Below are positions 18,899 through 31,386 of a stretch of DNA of 64,000 nt, piece by piece. The stretch's first letter is position 1. Each line of letters opens with the position of its first letter. Both the position numbers and the translations under genes were made by a program. The notes under the pieces were generated by a model that ran no database searches, was not told the DNA's origin, and saw nothing but the letters and a program-made list of their open reading frames with translations. Source of the DNA: Bacteroidota bacterium (GTDB lineage Bacteria; Bacteroidota; Bacteroidia; Palsa-965); NCBI GenBank assembly GCA_003153435.1, contig PLYR01000125.1, positions 1 to 64,000 of the forward strand, written 5' to 3'.

Positions 18899-21800
18899 AT
18901 GACGAAAAGATCTATTCGCTCTTTCGCAATAATTATGTTCTTTGCAGTTATTCTGCAATTTCCTTTCCATGCTTATTCTCAAACGGGTTGTCCAAGTGTA
19001 CTTGCCACTGGCAGCACCACTACTTGTCCTGGAAACTGTGTAACACTAAGTTCAACTCTTCAGGCAACCTTAGGAACCACCAACTATACGGTCGCAACGA
19101 TTCCATACGCCCCTTATTCTTTTACTGCAGGAACGACTGTCCTACTTGGAGTTGACGATATGTTTACTTCTGTGATTCCCATTCCTTTTAACTTTTGTTT
19201 TTATGGAAATACTTACAATCAGCTCGTAATCGGTGCAAATGGCGACATCACGTTTGACCTCACTCAAGCTGGTCTTATGGATCCGTGGAATCAGAGTGCA
19301 GGTCCGGCACCTAACTCTGCATATCCTATGAATATCATGGCTCCATATCATGATATAGACCCAGCTATTTCAGGCACCATTACCTGGGCTGTTTATGGGA
19401 CAGCACCTTGCCGGCAGTTTGTGATTAACTGGGACCAAGTTCCTATGTTTAGTTGTACCACTGAAATTGCAACTCAGCAATGCGTGTTAAATGAGACCAC
19501 GAACTACATTGATGTCTATATGCAGAACAAACCTTTGTGTAGTACATGGAATAACGGTGCTGCAATCCTTGGAATACAGGATCCTACATATACCACCGGA
19601 GTCTTTGTTGCTGGTAGAAACGGGACGCAATGGTCAGCTACGAACGAAGGCTGGCGATTTTCTCCTTCTGGCCCACCCAGCTATACTTTTAATTGGACAC
19701 AGGGCGCAACTAACCTAGGAAGCACTCCTACTATCAGTGTTTGTCCAACTACTACCACTACTTATACTGCCACCCTGGTCAACACGAATTGTGACGGAAC
19801 ACAGATCACACTCAATAGTACAGCCACCGTAACCGTAGGAGGAACTGCAGTTACTGTAAGTCCTGCGACAGCAAGCGTTTGTCCGGGCGGAACGGTGAAT
19901 CTTACAGCTACCGGAGCTACAACCTATAGCTGGAGTCCATCAGCGACACTCAACGTTTCCACTGGAGCGAATGTAACTGCAACACCTACCGCAACTACTA
20001 CTTATACCGTAACAGGATCCAGCGCAGGCTGTACTGGTACGGCAACAGCTACAATTACTTATGGAGCAGGACTTACCCTCGTTCCGACACACACTAATGT
20101 TTCCTGCACAGGAACACTCGGTACGGCATCCGTCACCGCCACAGGAGGGAATGCACCTTATACTTATTCATGGAGCCCTAGTGGGGGGACAGCAAACACC
20201 GCCAGTGGTCTTGCTCCCGGAACTTATACCGTAAATGTTATTTCTGCTAGCGGCTGCTCCTCTGACACCACGGTCATTATAACTCAACCCCCTCCACTGA
20301 GTGTTTCTCTTGCCGGAATTTCAACAACTTGTGCAGGAGGATGCGATGGACAGTTGATTTGTATACCCGCAGGCGGTTCTCCTCCTTATACCTATTCCTG
20401 GAGCTCAGGCTGTACCACTGCCAGTTGTAATAATATCTGCGCAGGAAACTACAATCTTACTGTTACTGATGCCACCGGCTGTACTGTTACGGGCACTGCT
20501 GCAGTCACACAGCCTGCTCCAATGGCGCTCACTCTCACTGTAGTCGGTTCGAGCTGCAATAGAGCAGATGGTAAGGATTCGGTGGCCGTGACCGGAGGAA
20601 CAGCGCCCTATACTTATGCATGGACTCCAGGTAGCGGTGCAACCACACCACAATATAACAACCTGGTTGCAGGTGAATATACTGTGACTGTACATGATTC
20701 AAAAAATTGTGCAGTGATTGATTCCAATCAGGTAACAAATGCAATGGCTTCTGTCGTCGCCTCTATCTCCGCTTCAACCAATATTAAATGTTTTGCAGGT
20801 ACCGATGGAAGTGCCACTGTAGCTGCAGCAGGAGGTACTGCTCCTTATCAATACTCCTGGTCTCCGATAATAAATACAACATCTGCCATTGCAAACGAAC
20901 CTGCAGGGGTTTATAACTGTACCATTACAGATGCGAATGGCTGCACTGGGCTGACATCCGTTACACTGGTTCAACCACCCCCTATCACGGTTACTCCAAT
21001 GCCATCGGTGACTATTTGTATCACACAGAGCTCCCCTCTTACAGCCACTGGTTCCGGAGGAAGTCCTGCATATACCTATTCATGGATTGATGCAACCGGT
21101 AATCCGGTTACTCCTCCTGTATCTCCGGTTGTAACCTCCACTTATATGGTTACTTGTACGGATGTAAACGGATGCACCAGTGCCCCACAGAACGTACAGA
21201 TCATTGTAAATCCTCCTCTGGAAGTCACCACCTCCACAAATGCATCCATTTGCCCAGGTGGTTCCACTACACTTTCGGCTACTGGAACGGGAGGAAATAC
21301 ACAGTATTCCTATTCCTGGATGCCAGCGGCTGGCTTATCAAATGCAAACATCGCTAACCCTACCGCATCTCCTTCGGCTACGACCACTTATACAGTCATC
21401 GTGAATGACAATTGCGGAACCCCGGTTGACTCCGCCACGGTCACAGTCACCCTTTATGCACCACCTGTGATTACCTTCTCTGCTACAGATACTGCAGGAT
21501 GTGCTCCTTTATGTACGGATTTTAGCTATACCTCTGCCCCTGCCTGTGCAAGCACAGTATGGCAATTTGGTGATGGTACCAATGGACTTGGATGCGGCCC
21601 TCAACACCACTGCTATGCAAATGCAGCTAGTTATACGGTGAAGCTGAAGCTTACGGATATCCACTCCTGTGTGGATTCAGTGGTACGGACGAACTATATT
21701 AATGTATTCCCTGTTCCTGTTGCTGCCTTTACTGCCACACCACAGGTCGTTTCCATTGTCAACCCTACTATTCAGTTTGCTGATCTCAGCACCTTTGCAA

Positions 21801-22249
21801 CCAACAGACTCTGGAGTTTCGGAGACTTGTCGGGCGCCTCTGACACCGCTAAGAACACACAATACACTTATCTGGACACGGGATGTTACAAGGTTACTCT
21901 ATATGTTCAAAATACATTCGGATGTAAAGACTCCACTTCCTCTGAAGTCTGCGTTCAACCAACCTTTACCTTTTATGCCCCGGATGCTTTTACTCCAAAC
22001 GGGGATGGATTGAATGATGTATTCCAACCGAAGGGAACTGGAATCGATGCAAATAATTATACCTTATATATCTTCGACCGCTGGGGAAATCAACTCTTTG
22101 AAAGTAAAACTTATAGTGAAGGTTGGGATGGTAGGGCTAACCATGGAATAAATATTTCTCAGGTAGATACCTACGTATGGGCAGTACATGTGCTCGATTA
22201 TAACGGCAAAAAACATGTCTTTACAGGAATGGTGAATCTCCTTAAATAA
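18899..22249 (+). CDS. Large surface protein with SprB repeats, PKD domains and gliding-motility-type (CHU_C, type B) C-terminal domain
   Basis: ORF opens at 18827, but the signal peptide MTKRSIRSFAIIMFFAVILQFPFHAYSQ begins at ATG 18899; repeated GGTAPYTYxWSP...AGxYxVTVxDxxGC; C-terminus FYAPDAFTPNGDGLNDVFQPKG...LYIFDRWGNQLFES...DTYVWAVHVLDYNGKKHVFTGMVNLLK. Confidence 0.93.
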   Translation: MTKRSIRSFAIIMFFAVILQFPFHAYSQTGCPSVLATGSTTTCPGNCVTLSSTLQATLGTTNYTVATIPYAPYSFTAGTTVLLGVDDMFTSVIPIPFNFCFYGNTYNQLVIGANGDITFDLTQAGLMDPWNQSAGPAPNSAYPMNIMAPYHDIDPAISGTITWAVYGTAPCRQFVINWDQVPMFSCTTEIATQQCVLNETTNYIDVYMQNKPLCSTWNNGAAILGIQDPTYTTGVFVAGRNGTQWSATNEGWRFSPSGPPSYTFNWTQGATNLGSTPTISVCPTTTTTYTATLVNTNCDGTQITLNSTATVTVGGTAVTVSPATASVCPGGTVNLTATGATTYSWSPSATLNVSTGANVTATPTATTTYTVTGSSAGCTGTATATITYGAGLTLVPTHTNVSCTGTLGTASVTATGGNAPYTYSWSPSGGTANTASGLAPGTYTVNVISASGCSSDTTVIITQPPPLSVSLAGISTTCAGGCDGQLICIPAGGSPPYTYSWSSGCTTASCNNICAGNYNLTVTDATGCTVTGTAAVTQPAPMALTLTVVGSSCNRADGKDSVAVTGGTAPYTYAWTPGSGATTPQYNNLVAGEYTVTVHDSKNCAVIDSNQVTNAMASVVASISASTNIKCFAGTDGSATVAAAGGTAPYQYSWSPIINTTSAIANEPAGVYNCTITDANGCTGLTSVTLVQPPPITVTPMPSVTICITQSSPLTATGSGGSPAYTYSWIDATGNPVTPPVSPVVTSTYMVTCTDVNGCTSAPQNVQIIVNPPLEVTTSTNASICPGGSTTLSATGTGGNTQYSYSWMPAAGLSNANIANPTASPSATTTYTVIVNDNCGTPVDSATVTVTLYAPPVITFSATDTAGCAPLCTDFSYTSAPACASTVWQFGDGTNGLGCGPQHHCYANAASYTVKLKLTDIHSCVDSVVRTNYINVFPVPVAAFTATPQVVSIVNPTIQFADLSTFATNRLWSFGDLSGASDTAKNTQYTYLDTGCYKVTLYVQNTFGCKDSTSSEVCVQPTFTFYAPDAFTPNGDGLNDVFQPKGTGIDANNYTLYIFDRWGNQLFESKTYSEGWDGRANHGINISQVDTYVWAVHVLDYNGKKHVFTGMVNLLK
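20070..20990 (+). repeat. Four consecutive SprB-type repeats (about 75 aa each)
   Basis: Successive units carrying TGGNAPYTYSWSP, AGGSPPYTYSWSS, TGGTAPYTYAWTP, AGGTAPYQYSWSP. Confidence 0.8.
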
Positions 22250-22271
22250 GCCTTCTTAATGGATAATAAAG

Positions 22272-22301
22272 AACCCCGGTCGCCAAACGACCGGGGTTTT
22301 T
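22272..22301. terminator. Bidirectional hairpin terminator between the SprB-like gene and gyrB
   Basis: AACCCCGGTCG CCAAA CGACCGGGGTTTTT. Confidence 0.8.
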
Positions 22302-22383
22302 ATTTGAAGCACCATCCAGGTGCTGGAAGTATAGGAGGAATTTACATTAACGCTCGCTGAAGTATCTTCTTGTAATAGGCCGG

Positions 22384-24451
<2,068 letters not shown>

Positions 24452-24532
24452 TAACATTTGTTCATAAAAAACGAACTAAAAAATTTGCCCTTTCAATTGT
24501 AATTTTAGGGATAAAATGCAGGCTTGGACGGC

Positions 24533-26221
24533 TCAAAAAAGGAAGTTGGCTCCGATTAGGAAATTGAAGCTCTGAGTTGGATAATCATTCCACTGATAGT
24601 ATTTCACAGCGCCTATATTATTGATGTGTACAAAGGCTGAAAGGGATTTACTCCACCTGTATTCAACTCCAAGATTGACGTCTACAAGGGGCTTTAAGGT
24701 TTTCGACTGCAGAGTCATCTGATAGGGCGCTTTTGTTTCCCTTGAGTATGTTGGAGCATATTGTTCGTTCAGGCCAAACAGATCAGCATTGACAATGATC
24801 TTTTCTTTTAAGCTATATCTGGCAGTCAGAGTCAGGCGGGTTGTTGGGGTATGCCATTGCTGGAGCTCATGATAGAGGTAATAACGAATATAATCTCCTT
24901 TCACAAGGAAACGAAGTTTCTCGGTCTTCTGATAGGCAATCTCTCCATGCGCTTTGAATAACCGTCCGTCGTCGTAGATCACGGTAAACTTATTGCGTTG
25001 AGGATCGAGTGTATCATTTACAAAGAATGCCGCATTCTCCACTTCACCATAAGATACATGTGCATCGTACGAAGTTGTGGAGCTAAGCAACCCTCTTATC
25101 CCCCCAAAGACAGAATATTTGTATCGGGTATTCTGAATACCACCAGCCACATTGGGGTTTACGAAAGGATTTTCTCCGGTAACCAGTCGGTAGCTGTTAC
25201 GCACAGTCCCATCTTCAAGCCCTGCATAAGGAGTCAGTATATGTTTATAAACATCGTAGCTAGCTTCTGCGTCCGGCACAAAAGAATAGAAGGGGGCATC
25301 TTTGCCGAATTCACCAAAAGCAGAGAGGCCGATTTTAAGGTCCCACTTCTCCCCTTCTGCTCCAATAAAAGGGTGAAGGTGAACAATGGTCATATTACTG
25401 GTATCATGCAGAGAATGATCGTTATAATAATCTGCGGACAGATCTATCCCTATGAGCTCTTCGTGCAGGTAGCGCCAGGCAGAACCTGAAAACTGAAGGT
25501 TGTTTTCGCTCGTATGGTAATGGTCATCCATGAATGAATATTTAAGGCGCACACTGTGATTTAGCATTTCCTTATCCTGATAATGGCTCAGTAATCCGAT
25601 ATTGGCAGTCACCGTATTAAAAGCTTGATGGATGGAATCTTTATTATGTTTGAAGCTTCCGACATCATCACCATAGAAATAGATTGAATTTCTGGAATAA
25701 TTAAGGTCTGCGTCAAGGGTATGTTTACCTATGAATTTCCTGGCGAAAAGATTGACATCATCATCACTATATCCACTAAATCCCGGAGTCCCACCTACAG
25801 AAGAAGAGGAAGAAAAATGCCTGACATGGGCTCCCCATACGTTTTCTTTCGATCTGGTAGAACAATAATCTCCTTCTCCATAGATACTTAAATAATTACC
25901 AACGCCCCCTTGCACATAACCATGCCTGAGCTTGTTCAACGCCTCTCCATCCATTTTCGCAGGTTTGATAGGATCAACAGCAAAGTAGGTATCGAATTTC
26001 CGTGGAGGCAATTTATACTCAATCACAGGAGCCGGAACAACCGTATCCAGAATAGAAGGTGTTTCGGTAATTTTTTTAGGATTCGGACGGATAGCAGGCT
26101 CGTATTGAGAAATGACAACGGTATGGACTTGATCACCAGGATCATTGGAGGATTGTCCAAAGACATAGCCGCTACTGAGGAGCAGTAATAACAGAGCAGG
26201 GAAAACGATTCGGTTCATCAT
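24533..26221 (-). CDS. Outer-membrane beta-barrel protein (TonB-receptor-like barrel without an evident plug)
   Basis: 562 aa; signal peptide; KLRHGYVQGGVGNYLSIYGEGDYCS; many amphipathic strands; C-terminal SLSAFVHINNIGAVKYYQWNDYPTQSFNFLIGANFLF. Confidence 0.7.
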   Translation of the reverse strand: MMNRIVFPALLLLLLSSGYVFGQSSNDPGDQVHTVVISQYEPAIRPNPKKITETPSILDTVVPAPVIEYKLPPRKFDTYFAVDPIKPAKMDGEALNKLRHGYVQGGVGNYLSIYGEGDYCSTRSKENVWGAHVRHFSSSSSVGGTPGFSGYSDDDVNLFARKFIGKHTLDADLNYSRNSIYFYGDDVGSFKHNKDSIHQAFNTVTANIGLLSHYQDKEMLNHSVRLKYSFMDDHYHTSENNLQFSGSAWRYLHEELIGIDLSADYYNDHSLHDTSNMTIVHLHPFIGAEGEKWDLKIGLSAFGEFGKDAPFYSFVPDAEASYDVYKHILTPYAGLEDGTVRNSYRLVTGENPFVNPNVAGGIQNTRYKYSVFGGIRGLLSSTTSYDAHVSYGEVENAAFFVNDTLDPQRNKFTVIYDDGRLFKAHGEIAYQKTEKLRFLVKGDYIRYYLYHELQQWHTPTTRLTLTARYSLKEKIIVNADLFGLNEQYAPTYSRETKAPYQMTLQSKTLKPLVDVNLGVEYRWSKSLSAFVHINNIGAVKYYQWNDYPTQSFNFLIGANFLF

Positions 26222-29200
26222 TTGGGGTTCTCCTCCTTTTCTTCTTCGAACAATTTCTTATCCTTATCACTATCTAACGGGACCACAATGTCTTTCTCCA
26301 GTTTGGCCTTTTCACGAGCCTTTTCCTCTTCCAAAATTTTGTTCAATTTATTCTGAGCTTCTGTTTTAAGATCTTCCAGTTCGGTATAAGAAATGAAATT
26401 GTTGAGCACATATTTGGCCTGGAAGGTATCACTAAGCGCCATATAATTATCAGACAGTAAGATGAAAGCCTTACCAACCCACTGCTTATATCCGGCCTGT
26501 TGCTTGATCAGCTCGAAGATGCTTTTTTCCGCGCCCTTGTATTCTTTGCGGAGATGCTGAATCAATGCTAGGTTATAGGCAGCTTCCGCTCCGTTCTCAT
26601 TCTTTGACCCGCTCATAGCAAGAGAATACTCATTAAACGCAAGGTCATAATTCTGTTTTACCATAGCCGAGCGTGCCACTATAAGATGGGCTTCATTAGC
26701 TACAGCTGAGGTTACATTATCTGAAGTAAGCACTTTGTTGGCATTGATGCTTGCATTGTCATAATCTTTCAATCCCCATGCGGACCTCATCATCCCGATC
26801 CGTGCATCATTTACAAATTCAGGATATGCTTCCAGTTTGGAATAATTATCGAATGCAGGTTTGAAATCATTCCGGTTAAAGCAGATGGCGGCGGCTCTCC
26901 GGATCGACATCTCGGTATTGGCTCCGGCGGGCTGGCTGAGAATGTAATTGTATCCTGCAAGGGCGGCATCAATGTCTTTATTTTTAAGATCACATTCTGC
27001 TTTTTTAAAATAGACCTCGAGAATTGCCATTCCAGAGGGAAATTTCGAAATGTATTTGGCAAATGCAGCGGAAGCACTCTTACAGTCTCCATCTGCATAA
27101 GCATCATTAGCTACCTTATAAGTTAGTGAATCGAGATGCGAGGTCGGGACATCCCTGCCATATTCCTTAAGCCATTTCCCATATCCTTCAGGATCTTTGT
27201 TGATATCGACATACAGATGCTCAATTTGAGGAATTGCATTTCCAGCCTCTTCAGAATTGATATCAATGCTTACCACTTTTTTGTAACAAGTCATTGCATT
27301 CTGGTAATCCCCTTTGTTATCATAGATCAATCCCATTTGATTATAACATCTCTTCACATAAGGGCTGCCGTTATTCTCTGCAATCAATTTCTGGTAAAAG
27401 GGGATTGCTTCATCCGGTTTTCCCACCAGCTGGTAGCTGCGGGCTGTTTCGAACTTGGAGGCGGCAGCATAGGTCGATTTAGGATAAGCAGTCAGTAAAG
27501 TTGTCAGAGCTTCAATTTTTTGTTCGTACTTTTTCTGGATTCCGAGCGACATGCCCCTTTGATAAAGGGCATAATCCTTGTCCCCTTTTGAAGTCGTTTT
27601 GGTATTGAAAGCCAATTCATAATAATCAGCTGCATTTACAAAATCCCTCGTCACATAATATCCATCACCCACACGCAGATATGCATTACTTATTTTATCG
27701 CTAGGCTCCTCCTTTTGCATGGTGTATTTGCGGAATGCTATAATAGCCTGGGGATAATCCTTCATCGAAAAATAAGCATAACCAATCTGATATTGGATCG
27801 CATTATACATAGAGGTTCTCGGAGCCCCTGGAGCAATCATATAAATTTTGTAATTATCAAGGGCGATCTCGTACAGATTCGGATCTCCTTTCAATAGTGC
27901 CTTTTGGTAGGATGCTTCTGCCGTCCAGTACTTTGCAAGGGCATTGGTTACCGGATCTATCGGATATTTCATGGTTTTTGCAAACAGTTTCAGGGCACCG
28001 TCATAATCAAAGTTATTGTAGAGTTCAACCCCTCTGTTATAAGCGATCTGCTGATAAATCGGTTTAAGCGGTTCACCCAATGTCTTTATACTCTCAATAG
28101 ATTTAAGCGCATCTTCATAGTTCTTGGTTACCAGATTTATCTTAACCAGAAAGGAATAAGCTTCATCAGCCCTTGGGGAACCAGGATATTCGGCTATGTA
28201 CTGTTGCAGAGCTTTGATAGCCTGACTAAAGGGACTATATGATAATTCATAGGTAAGTTCCGCAAAAGAAAAGAGTGCATCTTCCCGAATCTCCCGAATG
28301 AAATGCATTCGGGAAGCTTCTCCAAATGCATTCTGAGCAAAGTGTTTGTTTTGTTTTTGCAGGTAACAGGTGCCCAGGTGATAATAGGCGTTCTGGCTGA
28401 GGCTGTCATCTGCTCCGACAGCTTCTTTTAATGAAGGAATTGCATGATCATAATCCGCAATCATATAGTATGCATATCCCAGTTCATAAGCGTCGCTCCT
28501 ATTCAGTGATGTGGATTTCTTATAACGTTCGAGGAAAGGGATTGCCTCTTTGAACATGTTTGTTTTGAAATAAGATTCTCCTATCGTGCGTGCCAGTTCA
28601 GGGGCGCGTTTAGTACTTGCTGAATCGAGAACACTCGGAGCATATGAAATAACTTCTTCGTATTTTTTCTGGAGATAAAGTATCTGAGAGATATAGTAAG
28701 GAACAACGGTCCCGAAAGTTGGGTCTTTCAACAGCTTCTGAAAATCAATCAGAGCTGTCTCATATTTTCCTTCTCCGTAAAGAATATGCGCATAGTAATA
28801 GATCGCCGGAACCTGATATTTTCCTGCAGCATCCTTTATTTCTCCAAGATCACTTTTGGCTTTCTCCAAAGAATTTTTTTCCAGATAACTATACCCCCGC
28901 TTGAAATAAAATTCGTTTTTCTCAGCTTCATTCAGCTCATAGACATCAGCCAGGTTGAACCAAGTAATCGCATCATTATAATTCTTTTTCCGGTAATTGT
29001 ATTTACCCAGATTGAAATAAACGCTATGTACTCTGGGGCTTTCAGGATGATCCTTAATGAATTTTTTGAGTAGGAATTCCGCATCCTTATTAAATAGTTC
29101 CATAGAGCAGATGGCTGAGTAATAATCTGCCTCTCCACACAACAATGTATTCCGATCTCTCATTCCGTCGACAGCCACTATAAAGCAATGCTGGGCCTCA

Positions 29201-29352
29201 GCGTACTGGGCCTTATCAAACAATTCCAAACCTCTCTTGAACCCGGCGTCTATGTCAGTGTAAATGGCAGTTTTTTGTGCCTGAGCCTGGAGAATAAAAC
29301 CGAGAAGGACGGAAAGAATAAGGGAGAACCTCAATTCCTTGATTTTATTCAT
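26218..29352 (-). CDS. Large TPR-repeat protein
   Basis: 1044 aa; signal peptide and many TPR units (e.g. AYYMIADYDHAIPSLKEA, QIGYAYFSMKDYPQAIIAFRKY); ATGA overlap with the downstream barrel gene. Confidence 0.88.
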   Translation of the reverse strand: MNKIKELRFSLILSVLLGFILQAQAQKTAIYTDIDAGFKRGLELFDKAQYAEAQHCFIVAVDGMRDRNTLLCGEADYYSAICSMELFNKDAEFLLKKFIKDHPESPRVHSVYFNLGKYNYRKKNYNDAITWFNLADVYELNEAEKNEFYFKRGYSYLEKNSLEKAKSDLGEIKDAAGKYQVPAIYYYAHILYGEGKYETALIDFQKLLKDPTFGTVVPYYISQILYLQKKYEEVISYAPSVLDSASTKRAPELARTIGESYFKTNMFKEAIPFLERYKKSTSLNRSDAYELGYAYYMIADYDHAIPSLKEAVGADDSLSQNAYYHLGTCYLQKQNKHFAQNAFGEASRMHFIREIREDALFSFAELTYELSYSPFSQAIKALQQYIAEYPGSPRADEAYSFLVKINLVTKNYEDALKSIESIKTLGEPLKPIYQQIAYNRGVELYNNFDYDGALKLFAKTMKYPIDPVTNALAKYWTAEASYQKALLKGDPNLYEIALDNYKIYMIAPGAPRTSMYNAIQYQIGYAYFSMKDYPQAIIAFRKYTMQKEEPSDKISNAYLRVGDGYYVTRDFVNAADYYELAFNTKTTSKGDKDYALYQRGMSLGIQKKYEQKIEALTTLLTAYPKSTYAAASKFETARSYQLVGKPDEAIPFYQKLIAENNGSPYVKRCYNQMGLIYDNKGDYQNAMTCYKKVVSIDINSEEAGNAIPQIEHLYVDINKDPEGYGKWLKEYGRDVPTSHLDSLTYKVANDAYADGDCKSASAAFAKYISKFPSGMAILEVYFKKAECDLKNKDIDAALAGYNYILSQPAGANTEMSIRRAAAICFNRNDFKPAFDNYSKLEAYPEFVNDARIGMMRSAWGLKDYDNASINANKVLTSDNVTSAVANEAHLIVARSAMVKQNYDLAFNEYSLAMSGSKNENGAEAAYNLALIQHLRKEYKGAEKSIFELIKQQAGYKQWVGKAFILLSDNYMALSDTFQAKYVLNNFISYTELEDLKTEAQNKLNKILEEEKAREKAKLEKDIVVPLDSDKDKKLFEEEKEENPK

Positions 29353-29542
29353 TTATCGTGTCAAAAATTACCTGGTAAAGGTAAGGACGATAGGCGGATG
29401 GGTTTAGTCGTTAATTCTAAGTTATCAACGTGAAGATGTTAAGATTATTGCAGTTGCAAAGCTGGTTTTCTATGCGTATCCTCTTTAATTTTACATTTCA
29501 CCTTCCGGGTAGATTATTAGTTTACCCAGTTATAGCCATACC

Positions 29543-30241
29543 ATGACACTTGACCGGAGCATTACGCTTGATAAAGTTTCTATTTTTCAGGAACACAACC
29601 TGGTCCTCAGTAATCTTTCTTTTCATATCAACAAAGGTGAGTTGGTATACCTCCTCGGCAAGACAGGCAGTGGAAAGAGCAGTTTACTAAAGACACTTTA
29701 TGCTGACCTTCCCCTGAGCAGTGGCGAAGCAACCATATCGGGTTATAACCTGGCTTCCATCAAACGCAGAGAGATTCCTTACCTCCGGAGAAAACTAGGC
29801 ATCGTTTTTCAGGATTTCCAGCTCCTGACCGACCGGACGGTAAAGGACAATTTAAAGTTCGTACTCAAAGCAACAGGCTGGAAAAATAAAGCAGAGATGG
29901 AGCAGAGGATTGAAGATGTGCTCACAAAGGTCGGCCTTGTTACAAAGACTCATAAAATGCCTCATGAGCTTTCCGGTGGTGAACAGCAACGAATCGCTAT
30001 AGCCCGGGCCTTACTTAACGATCCTGAAGTTATTCTGGCCGATGAACCAACCGGAAACCTGGATCCAGAAACTTCGGAAGGGATAATTTCTATTCTTCTG
30101 GATATAAGCAAAAATGGACGGGCTGTACTGATCGCCACCCATGACATTATGATGTATCAGAAATTTCGTTCGAGGATTCTCAAGTGCGAAAATGGTTCGT
30201 TGTTGGATTCGAACCTTATGGAAGAAATGAAATTAAGCTGA
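29543..30241 (+). CDS. ftsE: FtsE-like cell division ABC transporter ATP-binding protein
   Basis: 232 aa; [76 protein letters not shown]. Confidence 0.88.
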   Translation: MTLDRSITLDKVSIFQEHNLVLSNLSFHINKGELVYLLGKTGSGKSSLLKTLYADLPLSSGEATISGYNLASIKRREIPYLRRKLGIVFQDFQLLTDRTVKDNLKFVLKATGWKNKAEMEQRIEDVLTKVGLVTKTHKMPHELSGGEQQRIAIARALLNDPEVILADEPTGNLDPETSEGIISILLDISKNGRAVLIATHDIMMYQKFRSRILKCENGSLLDSNLMEEMKLS

Positions 30242-31334
30242 GTACACTGGCTTGGTTTGAAAATCCAGCATTCAAGATTCTTTCTCTTTTTTCTATCTCT
30301 TCTTTAGCTACCGGAATCCTAAAAACCCTTTCTATCTCTTTCTTCATTCCGGCTGCACTATCCTCGGCTGAACATAATGATTCCAATCCGGTTTGCAATA
30401 CCATCTGGGAGTTTACGACACAGTGACGGCCATTATATAATGCTGCTAAAAGCTTCAGCTTTATTCCAGTTGCCTGGAAGGTAGGCAATACATTCACCTG
30501 GGCACGAAGAATCAGCTCATCAATCTCAGCGGTAGGTATATTGTCTTTAAGAGTAATATTTTTTTCTCCTGCTACAGCAGCTCGAAGCTCCGGGCTAGCG
30601 TTCTTGCCTGCAATAATCAAGGGAAAAGCTGATCCTGCAAAAACCTTTCGCACAAGGAAAAGGGCCGCTTCATTATTCTCCCCTACTTCCAGGTTTCCAT
30701 GATAAAGAGCAAACTCTCCCAGACCAGAAGGGATCACTACTTTCTCATTTGGATGAAAGGCAGGTAAAAGTCCAACCCGGGGATAGCGCTTTTTCAATTC
30801 AAGTTCATCTGCTTTTGAAATGGCAAAAACAGGATCGGCCAGATTCAGCACCTTTTCAAACTTCTTTAGCTTGACTGCTTCCCTTTTAAAATAGATTTTT
30901 TTAAAAAATCGCCTTTCAACCCGAGCAAGGTTCTCATAATAATCGTGTTCAATATTATGATTCCGGACCATCAATTTCCTTCCTCTCAACCTCTGTTCAC
31001 TAAGGTAGTAACAACTGTGAAGACCTTCGAATAATATGGGGTAGGAATCAAGAAGGAGCCTGTTTATCAAGTCCTCCCCTTTTCTTGAAATAACTATATA
31101 TGGTAGTGAGCTTAATAGAAAGCGTTTATTCATTTCCCGGCGATAGTAAAAAACTTCTACACAATATTTTTCTAGCTCCTCTGATCTGGGCCGGCCATAT
31201 TCAAAGCAGTGAAGGTGGACCTTTACTCCATTTGCTTGCAGGGCCTTTATTTTATAGAAAACATCGATCACGCCTCCATAATCAGGAGGGTATGGAACGT
31301 CAAAAGAAACGATATGAATGTGTTTAGGCTGCAA
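30216..31334 (-). CDS. Glycosyltransferase (group 1-like)
   Basis: 372 aa; PYPPDYGGVIDVFYKIKAL N-terminus, LIIAGKNASPELRA, LPTFQATGIKLKLLAALYNGRHCVVN; TTG start. Confidence 0.8.
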   Translation of the reverse strand: MQPKHIHIVSFDVPYPPDYGGVIDVFYKIKALQANGVKVHLHCFEYGRPRSEELEKYCVEVFYYRREMNKRFLLSSLPYIVISRKGEDLINRLLLDSYPILFEGLHSCYYLSEQRLRGRKLMVRNHNIEHDYYENLARVERRFFKKIYFKREAVKLKKFEKVLNLADPVFAISKADELELKKRYPRVGLLPAFHPNEKVVIPSGLGEFALYHGNLEVGENNEAALFLVRKVFAGSAFPLIIAGKNASPELRAAVAGEKNITLKDNIPTAEIDELILRAQVNVLPTFQATGIKLKLLAALYNGRHCVVNSQMVLQTGLESLCSAEDSAAGMKKEIERVFRIPVAKEEIEKRERILNAGFSNQASVLSLISFLP

Positions 31335-31386
31335 GGATCAACAAAATTAATTACCTATGGAGGAAATAGGGTTGCCGGACTTCAAT

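Noticed and set aside
20070-20990. Repeat region considered as CRISPR or tandem DNA repeat
   Set aside because: Repeats are at protein level (SprB type), inside an open reading frame, without identical DNA spacers/repeats.
21669-22013. 114-aa ORF inside the SprB-like gene
   Set aside because: Out-of-frame shadow ORF within a long repeat-rich CDS.
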